From contig CACLDR010000010.1 of NCBI GenBank assembly GCA_902605755.1, forward strand, positions 1 through 47,505: a DNA stretch of 47,505 nt, written 5' to 3'. Within the stretch, counting starts at the first letter, position 1. Each line of letters starts with the position of its first letter. This DNA comes from an uncultured Marinoscillum sp. GTDB taxonomy: Bacteria; Bacteroidota; Bacteroidia; Cytophagales; Cyclobacteriaceae. Shown piece by piece: positions 26,553 through 37,267 of this stretch. The notes below the pieces were generated by a model. It was not told where the DNA came from and ran no database searches. It saw only the letters and a list, made by a program, of their open reading frames with translations. The translations under genes and the position numbers were made by a program.

Positions 26553-27617
26553 GTGCAAATACACCTCAAACGTCTTTCTTTAACATTACAGAAAGATAAT
26601 TTTAAATCTTTTTTAAACGGCAGTAGCCTTGGAAAATCTTTAACCTCGGAAGAACTTTGGATCCTCGAAATGGCTACAAAGCTGCAAGAGGGTGTGTCTG
26701 ATTTTAGATTTCAAACCTCAGGCTCAACAGGGACACCAAAGAAAATAACCCTAACGAAAAAGCAATTAATACAAAGTGCCAAAACCTCATTATCCTATTT
26801 TTCAATAAAATCAGACGCACGTTTTCTGCTATGTATTCATCCCCAATTCGTCGGAGGGGCTATGCAAATTGTACGTGCTTTTGTAAATCAAGGAAGATTA
26901 GATATTTTGGCTCCTGAAAAAATATTAGATTTAGACCATACACAATATGATCTTGTTTCCATGGTTCCTATGCAGCTCAATAAGCTTTACACGCATCTAA
27001 AAAATCATCTCAATAATTTTAATTATTTACTTATCGGTGGTGCTCCAATAGATCCCAAACTTGAAGAAAAAATTGTATCTGACAACTCCATAGATACTAA
27101 AATCTGTGGAACCTACGGCATGACTGAAACGGCCTCTCACATCGCAATAAGATACTTCGGATCATCTTTATATAAAAAATTAGGGCCTTTGAAAATCTCT
27201 GTGGATAAAAAATCATGTCTTAGAATCAAGGGTGTACTCACTAACAATAAATGGATGCAAACCCAAGATATCATTGAATTGATAGATGAAAATACATTTA
27301 AATGGTTGGGTCGTCATGATTTTGTTATTAATTCAGGAGGGTTTAAAATTCATCCCGAAAAAATTGAGCATCAGCTACAAAAGCAAACCAATCGATCTCT
27401 TATGATCACATACGTACCTGATGAAGTCTTAGGACAAAAAGTAGTTCTCCTAACGGAGGGACGGTTGGCTATACTCGATTTTAATTTACTGCACGATTAT
27501 GAAAAGCCAAAAAAAATATTAAGCATTAAAAAATTTAATTATTTCAAAAATGGCAAAATAAATCGAAATGCTACGCACAAAAAAATTAAAAAAAAATACC
27601 CCAAACTTTTTTTTTGA
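26553..27617 (+). CDS. menE: o-Succinylbenzoate--CoA ligase MenE-like
   Basis: 354 residues from a GTG at 26553; no ATG fits the conserved start. ANL-family adenylating enzyme: FRFQTSGSTGTPKKITL (P-loop, residues 55-64), IHPQFVGGAMQIVRA, LLIGGAPID, CGTYGMTETASHIA, QDIIELID and WLGRHDFVINSGGFKIHPE. The short length, about 100 residues less than the enteric enzyme, is usual in Bacteroidota MenE. Very Lys-rich C-terminus with the catalytic-lysine-type NGKINRN motif. It activates o-succinylbenzoate for MenB. Separated from menB by the reversed FecR-like gene, so it needs its own promoter. Confidence 0.88.
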   Translation: MQIHLKRLSLTLQKDNFKSFLNGSSLGKSLTSEELWILEMATKLQEGVSDFRFQTSGSTGTPKKITLTKKQLIQSAKTSLSYFSIKSDARFLLCIHPQFVGGAMQIVRAFVNQGRLDILAPEKILDLDHTQYDLVSMVPMQLNKLYTHLKNHLNNFNYLLIGGAPIDPKLEEKIVSDNSIDTKICGTYGMTETASHIAIRYFGSSLYKKLGPLKISVDKKSCLRIKGVLTNNKWMQTQDIIELIDENTFKWLGRHDFVINSGGFKIHPEKIEHQLQKQTNRSLMITYVPDEVLGQKVVLLTEGRLAILDFNLLHDYEKPKKILSIKKFNYFKNGKINRNATHKKIKKKYPKLFF

Positions 27618-28393
27618 ACTTTCTTTAAGGATGTGAGTGTTAAAAGACCTGAGTGTTATATTTTTTTTTAAAACAAGTATATTACATTATTAAATATCGT
27701 ATTCTATTACTACTTAAACCGTAATAAGATTTTATTTAACCATTATAAAAATTTCTTGAAATGTAATTATTGCAAAATAAATTTTGTTAATTTTTATCTC
27801 GGAACAAACAATGTAATTTAATTTTTTTTACTCCTATCAATAGGTTTGGAAAGTATGAAGTCAGCATAGAAACCTGCAGCAATTATTGATTCTTCATTTA
27901 AATACCTGTGCTATTTGGTAAAAGCTAACCATTCAAAATATTTATTTCCCATCAATTATTAATCAATGTAATTTATACTTTTATTAGTTATTGATATTCT
28001 TACCAATTAATAATTATAAAGAATGATTAATAGAGAAAAAGATCTAATAAACATCTCCTATTTATAAAAACATTCTCTTAACGAATTCTAATTTGTATCA
28101 ACCTGTTAATGTAAACTATCATGACAACATACAGCACGAAATTTAATATTAGATAAAATTTAAAAAGCCTCATACAGCTAAGCAAAAATTTACTTAATAT
28201 TTAATTTAAAATAATAAAATCTAGAAAACAATACAAAAATTACCCTTTCTTGTCAAACACTGTTAGATCTCAAAAACGACCGATTTAACTCAAAGATTAA
28301 TTCATAATACCCCAATTAACTAAAATAACTGTAAGAAGTTACTTAAAACGAACCTTCAAATGTAGATTAACAAAATTGGTAAAATAAAGAGTA
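27618..28393. other. Long AT-rich gap without a recognised gene
   Basis: 776 bases, strongly AT-rich. GAGTGTTA is repeated at about 27635 and 27652, close behind menE, followed by a T9 run, but the two copies do not form a hairpin. No tRNA-like fold, start-to-stop frame of note or long inverted repeat was seen on either strand. Confidence 0.45.
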
Positions 28394-28894
28394 CTAATCT
28401 AAATGTTCATACGATTTAATACTGTAAGCTGAAGCCACTCCTACCAAGGCACCAAATAAATGTGATTCCCAACTAATCGCTTGATTGAAATCAAAAACCG
28501 TATAAATCATACCACCATAAACAGCTAAAACTGAAATAGAAATAATCAAGGCTTTAAATTTTCTTTCAAAAAAACCAATTGAAATTAAAAAAAAAGCCAA
28601 AGCATAAATCAAGCCACTCGCACCAATATGAAAAAAAGCTCTTCCAAAAAACCAGACCAAAATATTAGTAAAAAAATAGCATTGAAGAAATATTCTATTA
28701 GCAATATTGGGATAGAAAATATAAAGTACTGTGCCTAAGAAAAGTACAGGGATTGAGTTAGAAGATATATGATGTAAATTTCCATGAATTAATGGACCAG
28801 TTAATATACCAATAATACCATAATAGCTTCTAGGTAAAATACCCAAATAACCAAAGTCAATATTCAAAAAGAAACTTATCAAAAAAAAAACCAC
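28394..28894 (-). CDS. Rhomboid family serine protease, N-terminus out of frame
   Basis: 166 residues from a GTG at 28894. The catalytic pair is visible: FHIGASGLIYAL (Ser) and SWESHLFGALVGVASAY (His), with HGNLHHISSNSIPVLFLG as the oxyanion/loop block, in six hydrophobic helices. The frame opens inside the first membrane helix. Upstream, the minus-strand frame starting with ATG at 28950 reads MHSVVKLSILRPLRLLSLMW and FFF, then stops at a run of ten T's. One extra T would join it to the body and restore a normal rhomboid start. So the true gene is likely 28394-28950 with a one-base slip, real or from sequencing. It cleaves membrane proteins inside the bilayer if functional. Confidence 0.82.
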   Translation of the reverse strand: MVFFLISFFLNIDFGYLGILPRSYYGIIGILTGPLIHGNLHHISSNSIPVLFLGTVLYIFYPNIANRIFLQCYFFTNILVWFFGRAFFHIGASGLIYALAFFLISIGFFERKFKALIISISVLAVYGGMIYTVFDFNQAISWESHLFGALVGVASAYSIKSYEHLD

Positions 28895-29014
28895 ATCAAA
28901 CTCAGTAACCTCAAAGGCCTAAGAATAGATAACTTAACTACTGAATGCATACATCAATTTTATATCAAAATATTTTAAAACTTTTCTTAGTATGCAGAAT
29001 AGACTTTTTATTTA

Positions 29015-29476
29015 CTAAGTAGGGGTATTAATCATTTTAAGTGTTAATAGTTTTGCCTCCTCATAGGTTACCGACATATAACCTAAGATCCCTCCAGAAG
29101 CCTCTGCTATTCTCCTGGCCCAATCCTCAATACTGGCATAAAATTTAATCGAAAAATATTTGTCAAGTTTAGGCAAAATTAAGTTTAATTTCCTTAATTC
29201 ATAAATAAGATCACTGTTTCTTATATCTAAATCATTAGATGTTTTTGCAATGCAAGTCAGCAATTTTTCTTCAAAATTGTAACCTACCAAGCGATAATAT
29301 CCGGCCAATTCGTTAGTAACACGGTGTTGTTTATTATACGCCAGTAAGATCGCTTCTTTCTTCTCTTTCTGATCAATATTACCATCTGCACCGGCTATCA
29401 AAACGGAAACAAGAATAGGAACACTTAACATCAAATCAATTTCATCATCACTTAATCCTTTAAATTCCTTTAACAT
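29015..29476 (-). CDS. TerB-like (co-chaperone DjlA N-terminal-like) protein
   Basis: 153 residues, all helical. LSVPILVSVLIAGADGNIDQ holds the ADG.ID..E acidic site that is typical of TerB/DjlA-N domains and can bind metal. The end, WARRIAEASGGILGYMSVTY, matches the C-terminal helix of that family. Although the domain is named for tellurite resistance, single-domain members are widespread and no ter genes are near. Function unknown, cytoplasmic. Confidence 0.75.
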   Translation of the reverse strand: MLKEFKGLSDDEIDLMLSVPILVSVLIAGADGNIDQKEKKEAILLAYNKQHRVTNELAGYYRLVGYNFEEKLLTCIAKTSNDLDIRNSDLIYELRKLNLILPKLDKYFSIKFYASIEDWARRIAEASGGILGYMSVTYEEAKLLTLKMINTPT

Positions 29477-29569
29477 TCTAAAATTAAATCTTTTTATTAT
29501 CGCGAAAATACATTAAAAAGTAACTCCAAAACAATTTTAATTAAAAACTAATTTTTTAAAATATCATTT

Positions 29570-30202
29570 TTAAATTGGACTCAATTCATCCATAATTTCT
29601 GGTTTTTTGTTCCACAAATAGAGATCTAATACTGCCAATACACGTGCTATAAGTTCTCTTATCCTTACTTTTGTAGGTACTGACAGCTTAGACGATTTAA
29701 GTATAAACCCATAGGACTTTAAGCCATAATAATTTGCTATAAACAGTGCCCTATACAAATGAAACTCTTGAGATATAATTATGAAACTAGTCTGTCCAAA
29801 GATCCGTTCACAACGCACAATGGAATCTAGGGTTCGCAATCCAGCATAATCCAAGGTAATTGCTGATTGGGGAATACCTCTTTCTCTTAGAGCATTAAGC
29901 ATGTCACGAGGCTCATTGTAGTATATACTTCTATTATCACCGCTGACCAAAATATGAACAATTATTCCACGCTCATAAAGCTTTGCAGCAGCGTTCATTC
30001 GTTCTTCGAAAAATTCATTTTTGACACCTGTGGTCGTAAATCGGGAAGTGCCGAGCACTAAGCCCACTTTTTGAGCAGGTGGCAAATTATCCTCCTTAAA
30101 TATTTGATCTGAGGTACTTACTAAAATCCAAATGTTCAGGGATATCAAAGTTAAAAAACCAAAACCCAAAGAAATAAACATTCGTTTAAACCATTTTTTC
30201 AC
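29570..30202 (-). CDS. SanA/YdcF-like DUF218 membrane protein
   Basis: 210 residues from a GTG at 30202 (no ATG fits). One N-terminal membrane helix (ISLGFGFLTLISLNIWILV) and then a DUF218 domain: VGLVLGTSRF, FEERMNAAAKLYERGIIVHI, LVSGDNRSIYYNEPRDMLNAL, DYAGLRTLDSIVRC and FIIISQEFHLYRALFIA. SanA/ElyC-type proteins affect envelope barrier function and peptidoglycan or lipid-carrier metabolism; the reaction is not settled. Lies downstream of parC with a 75-base gap, possibly in the same transcript. Confidence 0.88.
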   Translation of the reverse strand: MKKWFKRMFISLGFGFLTLISLNIWILVSTSDQIFKEDNLPPAQKVGLVLGTSRFTTTGVKNEFFEERMNAAAKLYERGIIVHILVSGDNRSIYYNEPRDMLNALRERGIPQSAITLDYAGLRTLDSIVRCERIFGQTSFIIISQEFHLYRALFIANYYGLKSYGFILKSSKLSVPTKVRIRELIARVLAVLDLYLWNKKPEIMDELSPI

Positions 30203-30277
30203 GACCGATTAAGTTAATATGTTTGTTATTCCTCATTAAAGTTAGCTTATTCATAATGATTTGACTCCCGCAAAAGT

Positions 30278-32854
30278 CTAATCGAAAAGTCCCATTTGAT
30301 TATCTTCGCGCTCAACCTCATCTTGAATAAACGATTTTAGCGATTCAATATCCTTCTTTGCAGAATCTTGAAGCTCAGTTTCTTCATTAGATAATTCAAT
30401 TTTAACTAAATTCTGTATGTTGAATTTATTTCCAGAAGCTTTCCAGCCTTTGACATCTATAAGTACGTCCAGATTTAGATTTTTACGTAATTTTTTATTT
30501 TTCTCCTTATAGGTGACTAAAACTCCTACTTTTAAAGCATCACTCACAAAATATAATTTTGAATTTTTAGTTTCAGATATGAAAAAAAATGATTTTTGCA
30601 ATTTTACTTTTTCAATTTTAAACCTTTTAATAAAAAAAGATTTAGTAACACCCTCCTGATAGACAGCGGTAATAATTCCATCAGGTATAAATTTGGTCAA
30701 ATAACATATATTTTTAGTTTCAAAACGATTGCTCATATCGAATGTAGTCAACTCGTAATAACCATCATAATAAAAAACAATAATTAGATCTTCTGATTTG
30801 AAATTACCTAAATAAAGACCCCTATCATTAGTATTTAATCGACCAATAATATCATCATACCAAACATCTAGTCCACCCAAAGTAGATTTCCCTGCAATTT
30901 TGAGCTGTACTTTTCTCACCGGATATTTAGTCACTATATTTCCGGATGCCAACCGGCCTTTAATCTCATAATCCGAAAAATCTATATCAAATTTTTTCTT
31001 TCGCGCAGTACTTGCGGCTGTCAAATTCACAGTAACTACCTCCGCCTCTCCATTCGGATTAGCCGAAAAATACCATACCTTGGACCCTTTTGCCTCTTTA
31101 ACTAAAAGATATTCCTTGTCCCTAGTTACGCTTAGTATATTGAATCTCTTAATCATAGATCTACCCGAAATTCCATCTTTGTAAATCATATTATAAACCA
31201 TACGCTCGTCACCTTTCTTGTAAACAGCTACATGTATAATTCCTTTACCTACAAAAACCTTATCTTGAACTCTTGATACCAAACACACCCCATCATTCCT
31301 AAATACAATAAAATCATCAATATCAGAACATTCCGATACAAATTCATCTTTCTTTATGTTTATACCAACAAAACCCTCTACTCTATTAACATACAACTTT
31401 GCATTATTTGCTGCGACAACAGTGGCCTTAATCGTATCAAAACTTGCAATTTCGGTTTTTCTCTCTTTACCTTCACCATATTTTTCAATCAATTGATTAT
31501 AATATAAAATCGTAAATTCTGTTAAATGTGCGAGATCATAAAGAGTTTGCTTTAACTCCTCCTCAAACTTTGTCATAAGTTCATTTGCCCTAAAGGTATC
31601 ATACTTAGATATTCGCTTGATTTTAATCTCAGTCAAGCTAGTCAGATCTTCATCATTAATTTCTCTATAAAATTTTGCCTTAAATGGCTCTATTCCATTG
31701 TCTATCACATTGAGAACGTTGTCCCAAGTCTCACATTCTTCTATATCCCTGTAAATTCTATTCTCGATAAATATTCTCTCTAATGAAGAAAATAGAATCT
31801 TTTCAAGTAATTCACTTTTTCGTATTTCAAGTTCTTGTCGCAGTAAATCTTCAGTCTGACCAACACTATGCCTTAAGATCTGTTTGATTCCAACAAAATG
31901 AGGCTTATCGTCAATGATAACGCAGGCATTAGGTGAAATAGAAACTTCGCAATCAGTAAAAGCATACAAAGCATCAATAGTTATATTGGGAGAAACTCCA
32001 TTTGCCAGCTTAATCTGAATTTCTATTTCTGAAGCAGTATTATCAATTACTTGCTTTATCTTAATTTTTCCTTTATCATTTGCTTTAATAATGGAGTCAA
32101 TTAATGAGGTAGTAGTTGTTCCATAGGGTATCTGTTGTATCAGTAATGTTTTACTGTCCTTTTCTTCTATTACGGCTCTTACGCGGACTTTTCCTCCTCT
32201 TTTACCATCGTTATAATCAGTTATATCAATTTTTCCACCGGTTTGAAAATCAGGAAATAACTTAACGGATCTTCCTTTGAGAATACTTATACAGCCTTTG
32301 AGTAATTCAACAAAGTTATGGGGCATCATTTTGGTGGATAAGCCCACAGCTATTCCTTCTACACCTTGCGACAGTAATAAAGGAAATTTGACAGGAAAAG
32401 TTACGGGTTCTTTTTTTCTTCCGTCGTAGGACAATTGCCAATTTGTTGTTTCTATATTGTAAAGCACATCCAATGCAAATTTGGATAAACGAGCCTCAAT
32501 ATACCGAGGTGCTGCAGCACCATCTCCAGTACGCACGTCACCCCAATTCCCTTGCATATCAATTAGTAAATCTTTTTGACCTAAATTAACTATGGCATCT
32601 GCGATGGATGTATCTCCATGGGGGTGAAACTGCATAGTAGTGCCAATAATATTAGCCACCTTATTGAATCTACCGTCATCCAATTCTTTCATGGCATGCA
32701 ATATTCTTCTCTGCACAGGCTTCAATCCATCTTCAATAGTAGGGACGGCTCTTTCAAGAATTACATAAGAAGCATAATCTAGAAACCAGTTTTCATACAT
32801 TCCTGTGACAGGCAGCACCTCGTGAATCTCATCCTCATTTAAATTCTCATTCAT
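30278..32854 (-). CDS. parC: DNA topoisomerase IV subunit A
   Basis: 858 residues. LERAVPTIEDGLKPVQRRIL and MQFHPHGDTSIADAIVNLG (quinolone-determining region) and AAAPRYIEARLS with catalytic Tyr118 mark the cleavage-religation subunit of a type IIA topoisomerase. The C-terminal third is a divergent beta-pinwheel. Paired with parE on the same strand, separated by a hydrolase gene, which points to topoisomerase IV rather than gyrase. It decatenates chromosomes after replication. I found no GyrA-box, in line with ParC. Confidence 0.93.
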   Translation of the reverse strand: MNENLNEDEIHEVLPVTGMYENWFLDYASYVILERAVPTIEDGLKPVQRRILHAMKELDDGRFNKVANIIGTTMQFHPHGDTSIADAIVNLGQKDLLIDMQGNWGDVRTGDGAAAPRYIEARLSKFALDVLYNIETTNWQLSYDGRKKEPVTFPVKFPLLLSQGVEGIAVGLSTKMMPHNFVELLKGCISILKGRSVKLFPDFQTGGKIDITDYNDGKRGGKVRVRAVIEEKDSKTLLIQQIPYGTTTTSLIDSIIKANDKGKIKIKQVIDNTASEIEIQIKLANGVSPNITIDALYAFTDCEVSISPNACVIIDDKPHFVGIKQILRHSVGQTEDLLRQELEIRKSELLEKILFSSLERIFIENRIYRDIEECETWDNVLNVIDNGIEPFKAKFYREINDEDLTSLTEIKIKRISKYDTFRANELMTKFEEELKQTLYDLAHLTEFTILYYNQLIEKYGEGKERKTEIASFDTIKATVVAANNAKLYVNRVEGFVGINIKKDEFVSECSDIDDFIVFRNDGVCLVSRVQDKVFVGKGIIHVAVYKKGDERMVYNMIYKDGISGRSMIKRFNILSVTRDKEYLLVKEAKGSKVWYFSANPNGEAEVVTVNLTAASTARKKKFDIDFSDYEIKGRLASGNIVTKYPVRKVQLKIAGKSTLGGLDVWYDDIIGRLNTNDRGLYLGNFKSEDLIIVFYYDGYYELTTFDMSNRFETKNICYLTKFIPDGIITAVYQEGVTKSFFIKRFKIEKVKLQKSFFFISETKNSKLYFVSDALKVGVLVTYKEKNKKLRKNLNLDVLIDVKGWKASGNKFNIQNLVKIELSNEETELQDSAKKDIESLKSFIQDEVEREDNQMGLFD

Positions 32855-32866
32855 ATGTCTTTTTTC

Positions 32867-34154
32867 TTATATGTTTTTTCTTATATATATCAGCATCAAC
32901 TTATTATCTCTATCCAATTCAATTATTACATTGAAAAAGTTTTCCAAATAAGGAATGGTACCCGTATAATGATCACATTTCAAAGGAGGTTAATGTAACA
33001 ATCTCAGGGGAACCTCCTAAGGCAAGGAAAGAAGTATAAGTATCCACTGAATTTTGATAAGGAATAATGATATCAGCATCACCGTAATATAAATATGTGG
33101 GAATCTTCAATTTCCAATCCATCATACTATTTTGTTCAAAAAGATCAGAAATTTCTGAAAATTTTTGATCATCAGGATTTGACAAAAAATTGACTGAAAT
33201 TAATACTGCTACCGTATCATTTAACTGACTGTTTATCTGCGACCCATCAGAAATACCATCAAAAATATTAATAATTCGCTGTGCATAGGGTTTATTAAAA
33301 ATTTGACTTGCCCTTGAGGTATCAATATCGTAGTAGGTTCGACAAAATTCGGCGATATAGGCCATGTAGTAAGGAGGTTTATAAATGTCCTGATCGAAAA
33401 AAAAATCACGAACGCCCTTCATATAATAGCCTCCGCAGGCTGGAAAAGAGGCCCTCAAGTTAAAATATTTAAGGCCGTTCTCTTCAATATATTTATGCGT
33501 TGCCATGGCTAAGTACCCACCTTCTAAATAACCAATTAAATACAATTCTGCATCTGGACTAATTTCTTCTTGACTCATTAATTCTCTGACAGCTCTAAGT
33601 CCATCGACAACTACCAAAGTAGACGTTTCTTCGACATAATAAGAATACATAATTTTCTCAGAACTTCCAAAACATATGAAATCAGGTACTACCGATATAA
33701 AACCTGTTGAAGCCATAGCTGCATATACAAAAGTCTTAATATCTTCAGTTGATAATTCACTTGGTGCATCTCTATTAGCTGTAATGGTACCATGTGCAAA
33801 AGTCAAATAATTAAGTTCTTCCCCATAACCCAAAGGCACAAATGCCCTTCCAGGAGCTATTATATTCGATCCTTTGTAGATTGTCGCGTATGTTATGTTC
33901 CATATTTGGAAATTATACTTCATTTGAGATACTGGAAAACCTAAACCAATCGAATTAATTAAATTCCTGATATTTGTTTTCGATGGTTTACTTATTTTAA
34001 ATGCCGAAAGCAAACGAATAGGCATTTGATCTTCTTCCTTTAGCTCAAAATAGTCTTCTTCAGTGCTACATGAGGATAAAAAGAGACTTATTTGCATGAC
34101 TAAATTTGCCAATATAAAGTAGTTAAACTTTTTATTTATTTGCATACTCATCAT
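32867..34154 (-). pseudogene. Secreted alpha/beta hydrolase (lipase-like lipoprotein), two lesions
   Basis: From ATG 34154 the protein starts with a lipoprotein signal (LVMQISLFLSSC). The body is an alpha/beta hydrolase: LTFAHGTI, VVPDFICFGSS, ELYLIGYLEGGYLAMA and YYGDADIIIPYQN (acid residue). The nucleophile elbow should be GYSEGG; here the Ser is Leu (TTA at 33525-33527, one base from TCA). The frame ends at TGA (32973-32975) before any catalytic His, but one base away the frame reads CDHYTGTIPYLENFFNV, with the missing His, down to TAA at 32867, 12 bases before parC. It is therefore probably inactive. It overlaps the parE-parC transcript, starting just after the parE stop. Confidence 0.75.
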
Positions 34155-34161
34155 CAATTTT

Positions 34162-36027
34162 TCAGTTTCCTTCCTCAATCAAATCCTTCTCTACCCTGAG
34201 TTTATCAATAATAAACTGCTGACGATTTGGAGTATTTTTTCCCATATAAAATGACAATAAATCTTTAATCTTCGTTTCCTTTCTCAAAATAACAGGTTCT
34301 AGTCTAATATTCTCACCGATAAAACCGGCAAACTCATTTGGAGATATTTCACCCAAGCCTTTGAAGCGGGTGATTTCGGCATTTTTTCCTAATTTTTGTG
34401 TAGCTGCTTGACGTTCAATCTCGTCATAACAATAAAACGTTTCCTTTTTATTCCTGATACGAAAGAGGGGTGTATCTAAAATAAATAAATGCCCGTTTCT
34501 GACTAATTCAGGAAAAAATTGTAAAAAATAAGTTAACAAGAGCAATCTAATATGCATCCCATCGACATCCGCATCAGTGGCAATAATTATTTTCTTATAT
34601 CGCAAACCTTCCAAACCATCTTCAATGTTTAAGGCATGCTGTAACAAATTAAATTCCTCATTTTCATAAACTACCTTTTTGGTATGGGCATAGCAATTAA
34701 AAGGCTTACCCCTCAAGCTAAAAACAGCTTGAGTTTGCACGTCGCGAGTTTTTGTAATAGATCCACTGGCTGAGTCTCCCTCTGTTATAAAGATCATGCT
34801 ATCATTACGGCGCTCTTCAACTAATTTCTTATCATTTAGGTGAACTCTACAATCTCGTAGTTTTTTATTGTGCAAACTAGCTTTTTTGGCGCGCTCATTT
34901 GCCAGTTTTTTTATCCCTGCAATCTCCTTTCGCTCACGCTCAGATTGTAGAATACGTTTCAATAGCAAAGCTGCTGATTCACTATTTTGATGCAAATAGT
35001 TATCTAGCTCTTTTTTAATAAAGTCATTGACAAAAGTTCGCATCGAAGGCCCTTGTGGTCCCAAATTCGGAGAACCTAATTTAGTTTTGGTCTGTGACTC
35101 AAATACAGGCTCTTGCATCCTTATTGCAATTGCTGCTACAATACTCGCCCTTACGTCGGCCGCATCGAAATCTTTTTTAAAAAATTCTCTGACTGTCTTA
35201 ACGACAGATTCTCTAAATGCAGCCAAATGAGTACCTCCTTGGGTCGTAAATTGACCATTTACGAAGGAATAATATTCTTCGCCATATTGATTTGAATGAG
35301 TTAAGGCGATCTCAATATCCTCTCCCTTCATGTGCATAATAGGATATTTGATATTCTCTTCATCGGTTTTGCGCTGCAAGAGATCTAATAACCCATCTTC
35401 TGAATGATATTTCTTACCGTTTAGTAGCAGAGTTAGCCCCGCATTCAAATAAGCATAATTCCAAATAAGATTATCTAAATAGTCAGGAATGAAATGAAAA
35501 TTTTTAAAAATAAAATTATCTGGCTCAAAAGTGATGCAAGTCCCATTTCGATCTGTCGTACTCGTAATATTTAAATTAGATGTAATCCCTCCTTGATTGA
35601 ACTCGGCCATTTTGGTTTTGCCCTCACGAAAAGATTGCACCTTAAAATAGCTGGATAGGGCATTTACCGCCTTCGTACCTACCCCATTTAGTCCAACTGA
35701 TTTTTTAAAGGCTCCAGAATCGTATTTACCTCCAGTGTTAATTTTAGAAACACATTCAATAACTTTACCCAATGGAATACCCCTACCATAATCCCTGATT
35801 TTAACTTTATGATCTCCAACTTTTATTTCAATGGTTTTACCAAAACCCATCATATGCTCATCTATACAATTATCAATGATTTCTTTTACCAATACATAAA
35901 TGCCATCATCGTACGCAGAACCATCTCCCAACTTTCCGATGTACATTCCTGGCCGAAGCCGGATGTGTTCCCTCCAATCCAAAGACTTTATACTTTCTTC
36001 GGTATAATCAGAATTAGCTATTACCAT
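34162..36027 (-). CDS. parE: DNA topoisomerase IV subunit B
   Basis: 621 residues, full length for ParE. ATPase part: [30 protein letters not shown] and [22 protein letters not shown] part: [14 protein letters not shown] (metal Glu), SLRGKPFN and [20 protein letters not shown]. Length without the long insertion of proteobacterial GyrB and the parC partner support ParE. ATG at 36027 precedes [16 protein letters not shown]. First gene of the parE-hydrolase-parC transcript. Confidence 0.95.
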   Translation of the reverse strand: MVIANSDYTEESIKSLDWREHIRLRPGMYIGKLGDGSAYDDGIYVLVKEIIDNCIDEHMMGFGKTIEIKVGDHKVKIRDYGRGIPLGKVIECVSKINTGGKYDSGAFKKSVGLNGVGTKAVNALSSYFKVQSFREGKTKMAEFNQGGITSNLNITSTTDRNGTCITFEPDNFIFKNFHFIPDYLDNLIWNYAYLNAGLTLLLNGKKYHSEDGLLDLLQRKTDEENIKYPIMHMKGEDIEIALTHSNQYGEEYYSFVNGQFTTQGGTHLAAFRESVVKTVREFFKKDFDAADVRASIVAAIAIRMQEPVFESQTKTKLGSPNLGPQGPSMRTFVNDFIKKELDNYLHQNSESAALLLKRILQSERERKEIAGIKKLANERAKKASLHNKKLRDCRVHLNDKKLVEERRNDSMIFITEGDSASGSITKTRDVQTQAVFSLRGKPFNCYAHTKKVVYENEEFNLLQHALNIEDGLEGLRYKKIIIATDADVDGMHIRLLLLTYFLQFFPELVRNGHLFILDTPLFRIRNKKETFYCYDEIERQAATQKLGKNAEITRFKGLGEISPNEFAGFIGENIRLEPVILRKETKIKDLLSFYMGKNTPNRQQFIIDKLRVEKDLIEEGN

Positions 36028-36168
36028 GTATAATATAAATATTGTAGATCATTAAAACCAATTGGGAAATTAAAAAAAAAAACGCACCTATCGATAAAAT
36101 AGTTTTTCACAATATTTGAGTTTTTATTTAAATAAATCAATATAAAATATTGATATAAAGCAATTTAA

Positions 36169-36609
36169 TTAGTCAAATGATTTTTTTGTTGACATAAAAT
36201 AAATTGCCAATCCCGTCCAAATTATCAATAATATTGGACCCAAATAATTTAAATAAGCATAATTTGAAAGCTGTAGGCTTGATGCATTATTAAGTACTCC
36301 AAGAAAGCCTATCAAAAAACAGATATAGAAATTTACTACCACCGGAAGGACTGCAACCCAACCTGCCGAAAGAAGCCCAAATCTTTGGGCAATTTTCGGA
36401 GACATAATTTTGATCAAAAGCCAAAGAGCAATATTGATGACCAGAAATATAAATGCACCAAGATAAAAAAAATAAGTACGATGCATAGTTGGCATATCTG
36501 TTTCAACGGAAAAGCTGACTACGGGATCTAAATATGCATAAACTATACTTAAGGTTCCTAAGAAAAATGCGATAGACAATAGCCTGACAAAATTAACAGC
36601 TTTGAGCAT
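36169..36609 (-). CDS. Small integral membrane protein, four helices
   Basis: 146 residues. Four hydrophobic helices at about 7-26, 45-66, 79-104 and 116-137 (for example LGAFIFLVINIALWLLI and YLGPILLIIWTGLAIYF). A short exposed loop after helix 1 reads DPVVSFSVETDMPTMHRTYF. No charged active-site residues in the helices. Family not recognised. It lies 141 bases before parE and may be read with it or alone. Confidence 0.7.
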   Translation of the reverse strand: MLKAVNFVRLLSIAFFLGTLSIVYAYLDPVVSFSVETDMPTMHRTYFFYLGAFIFLVINIALWLLIKIMSPKIAQRFGLLSAGWVAVLPVVVNFYICFLIGFLGVLNNASSLQLSNYAYLNYLGPILLIIWTGLAIYFMSTKKSFD

Positions 36610-37267
36610 ATAAAAGGATTTTCAAATATCTAATCTGTTTAATGGATATTACAAAATTAGAATCAAATACGATAACATTTAAATATATTTTATTTTCAAG
36701 TCTAAAATTATTTTGACCTTTTAAGTTTTTCAAGGGGTATATTAAACCTTAATTTACCTGAATTTTCATCTCTATTAAATCACAAATTCAATTTTTAAAT
36801 CAAATTGATTTAATAACACATATTTCCTTTAATAGTCAATACATTGACAAGCCTACTCTTATTATTTGCACCTTTGTCTATATGCACTTAAATCCTCTTA
36901 ACTAGTTAATGAGCCATAACTTTTTAACTGCTAAAGGTTCAAATTAAAATTCAGTCATCCATAAATCTAATTTATTCCAAGTTGATCAAATATCAAATGA
37001 GATAAGAATGCAACTGTTTTGATATTTATCAATACAAGTTTATATTGCCTAAGTTGATTTACCTTTTTCCCAAAGGTCGCTATTAGCATGATTTTAATTG
37101 AAAAGCAGCAACTAACTGGAATAAATGATTTTCTGAAATAATAAGCTACAGAGATATGCATAGATCCATAACAATAATCTCCATCTAAGACGTCTAGTAG
37201 GCTTTTAACGCCTCATAATTATAGAGATCTTATACTGTAATAAAATGGAATCCTTGATGAAAATTGA
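36610..37267. other. AT-rich gap without a recognised gene
   Basis: 658 bases. A 64-codon frame on the minus strand (37161-36967) has no family resemblance, no start context and an unusual Cys/Ile content, so I leave it out. No RNA gene or strong hairpin seen. Confidence 0.45.

Noticed and set aside
27630-27675. GAGTGTTA repeats plus a T run as a menE terminator
   Set aside because: The repeats are direct, not inverted, so they cannot form a stem.
36967-37161. 64-codon minus-strand frame in the gap before the CxxC protein
   Set aside because: No homology pattern, no promoter or start context, and composition typical of AT-rich non-coding DNA.
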